IMG/VR virus record: IMGVR_UViG_3300030101_002247
Coordinates: 8,326 to 59,071 of that record
Length of the DNA stretch: 50,746 nucleotides
Direction: 5' to 3' (one strand)
Origin: a virus
Each line of letters starts with the position of its first letter. The first letter of the stretch is position 1. The notes under the pieces were generated by a model, which searched no databases, was not told the origin of the DNA, and saw only the letters and a program-made list of their open reading frames with translations. Shown here piece by piece: positions 50,643-50,746 of this stretch. Both the position numbers and the translations under genes were made by a program.

Positions 50643-50746
50643 ATGAGACAACAATGGCTAACCAACCATACGGAAATACTACTACCTCATGATGAGGTGG
50701 TAGAAATTCCACTATCATTAATCAGATCAGAATTACTAATTGAATT
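50643..50746 (+). CDS. start of a small gene, cut by the window end
   Basis: An open frame from ATG 50643 (MRQQWLTNHTEILLPHDEVV and on) runs to the window edge without a stop. It continues the series of closely spaced rightward genes. Too short to assign. Confidence 0.45.
   Translation, partial: MRQQWLTNHTEILLPHDEVVEIPLSLIRSELLIE

Overview
This window is part of the genome of a tailed, probably podovirus-like phage of a marine Bacteroidetes (Flavobacteriia-like) host. The evidence is: a full head, packaging and tail gene set; AT-rich DNA; putative promoters of the Bacteroidetes type (-33 TTTG, -7 TAnnTTTG); start codons mostly without Shine-Dalgarno sequences; signal peptides ending in AQ or SQ; and a secreted protein carrying a type IX secretion (T9SS) C-terminal sorting domain, a pathway confined to the Bacteroidetes. 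Several structural proteins resemble those of crAss-like phages and Cellulophaga podoviruses. Neither genome end is visible: the window opens inside a nuclease gene and closes inside a small gene. No integrase or tRNA was recognised.

Layout. (1) 1-1331, rightward: end of a PD-(D/E)XK nuclease, a 51-aa acidic protein, a PhoH-like ATPase and a 78-aa protein. (2) 1351-43854, a long leftward late region. In transcription order it holds a virion protein, small basic and membrane proteins (43.9-41.9 kb); an exported-protein island with a T9SS-targeted cysteine-rich surface protein and an outer-membrane beta-barrel-like protein (41.9-38.4 kb); small membrane proteins, a thioredoxin-like protein, an M15 peptidase endolysin and a holin (38.4-36.6 kb); a fibre (36.6-35.1 kb); a tandem GroES-like co-chaperonin; large terminase; portal; scaffold-like protein; major capsid protein; connector and ring-like proteins; a 3231-aa stabilisation (muzzle)-like tail protein; two internal virion proteins; and a 3191-aa polyvalent megaprotein. 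Internal promoters and terminators divide the structural genes. The region ends at a strong terminator, with a second weaker one behind it. (3) 43955-47239, rightward: a winged-helix regulator, a lysine-rich protein, a second fibre and a small capsid- or fibre-associated protein. (4) 48081-47233, leftward: two small genes and an HNH endonuclease. (5) 48.1-50.75 kb: a non-coding control region with repeated TGTAAA-N5-TTTACA palindromes inside putative promoters, about 650 nt of apparently highly structured RNA, a 60-aa gene, a textbook hammerhead ribozyme, then a series of short rightward genes with a shared leader motif.

Three things stand out. First, a phage gene encodes a T9SS cargo, with a signal peptide, a Notch/LNR-like module, thirteen GCxDPxAxNYNPxAxxDDGSC-type repeats and a sorting domain, translationally coupled to a beta-barrel-like protein. 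Second, a large folded RNA follows operator-controlled promoters. Third, a hammerhead ribozyme sits 20 nt before an early gene. Functional names come from recognised motifs and family memory, not from database searches.
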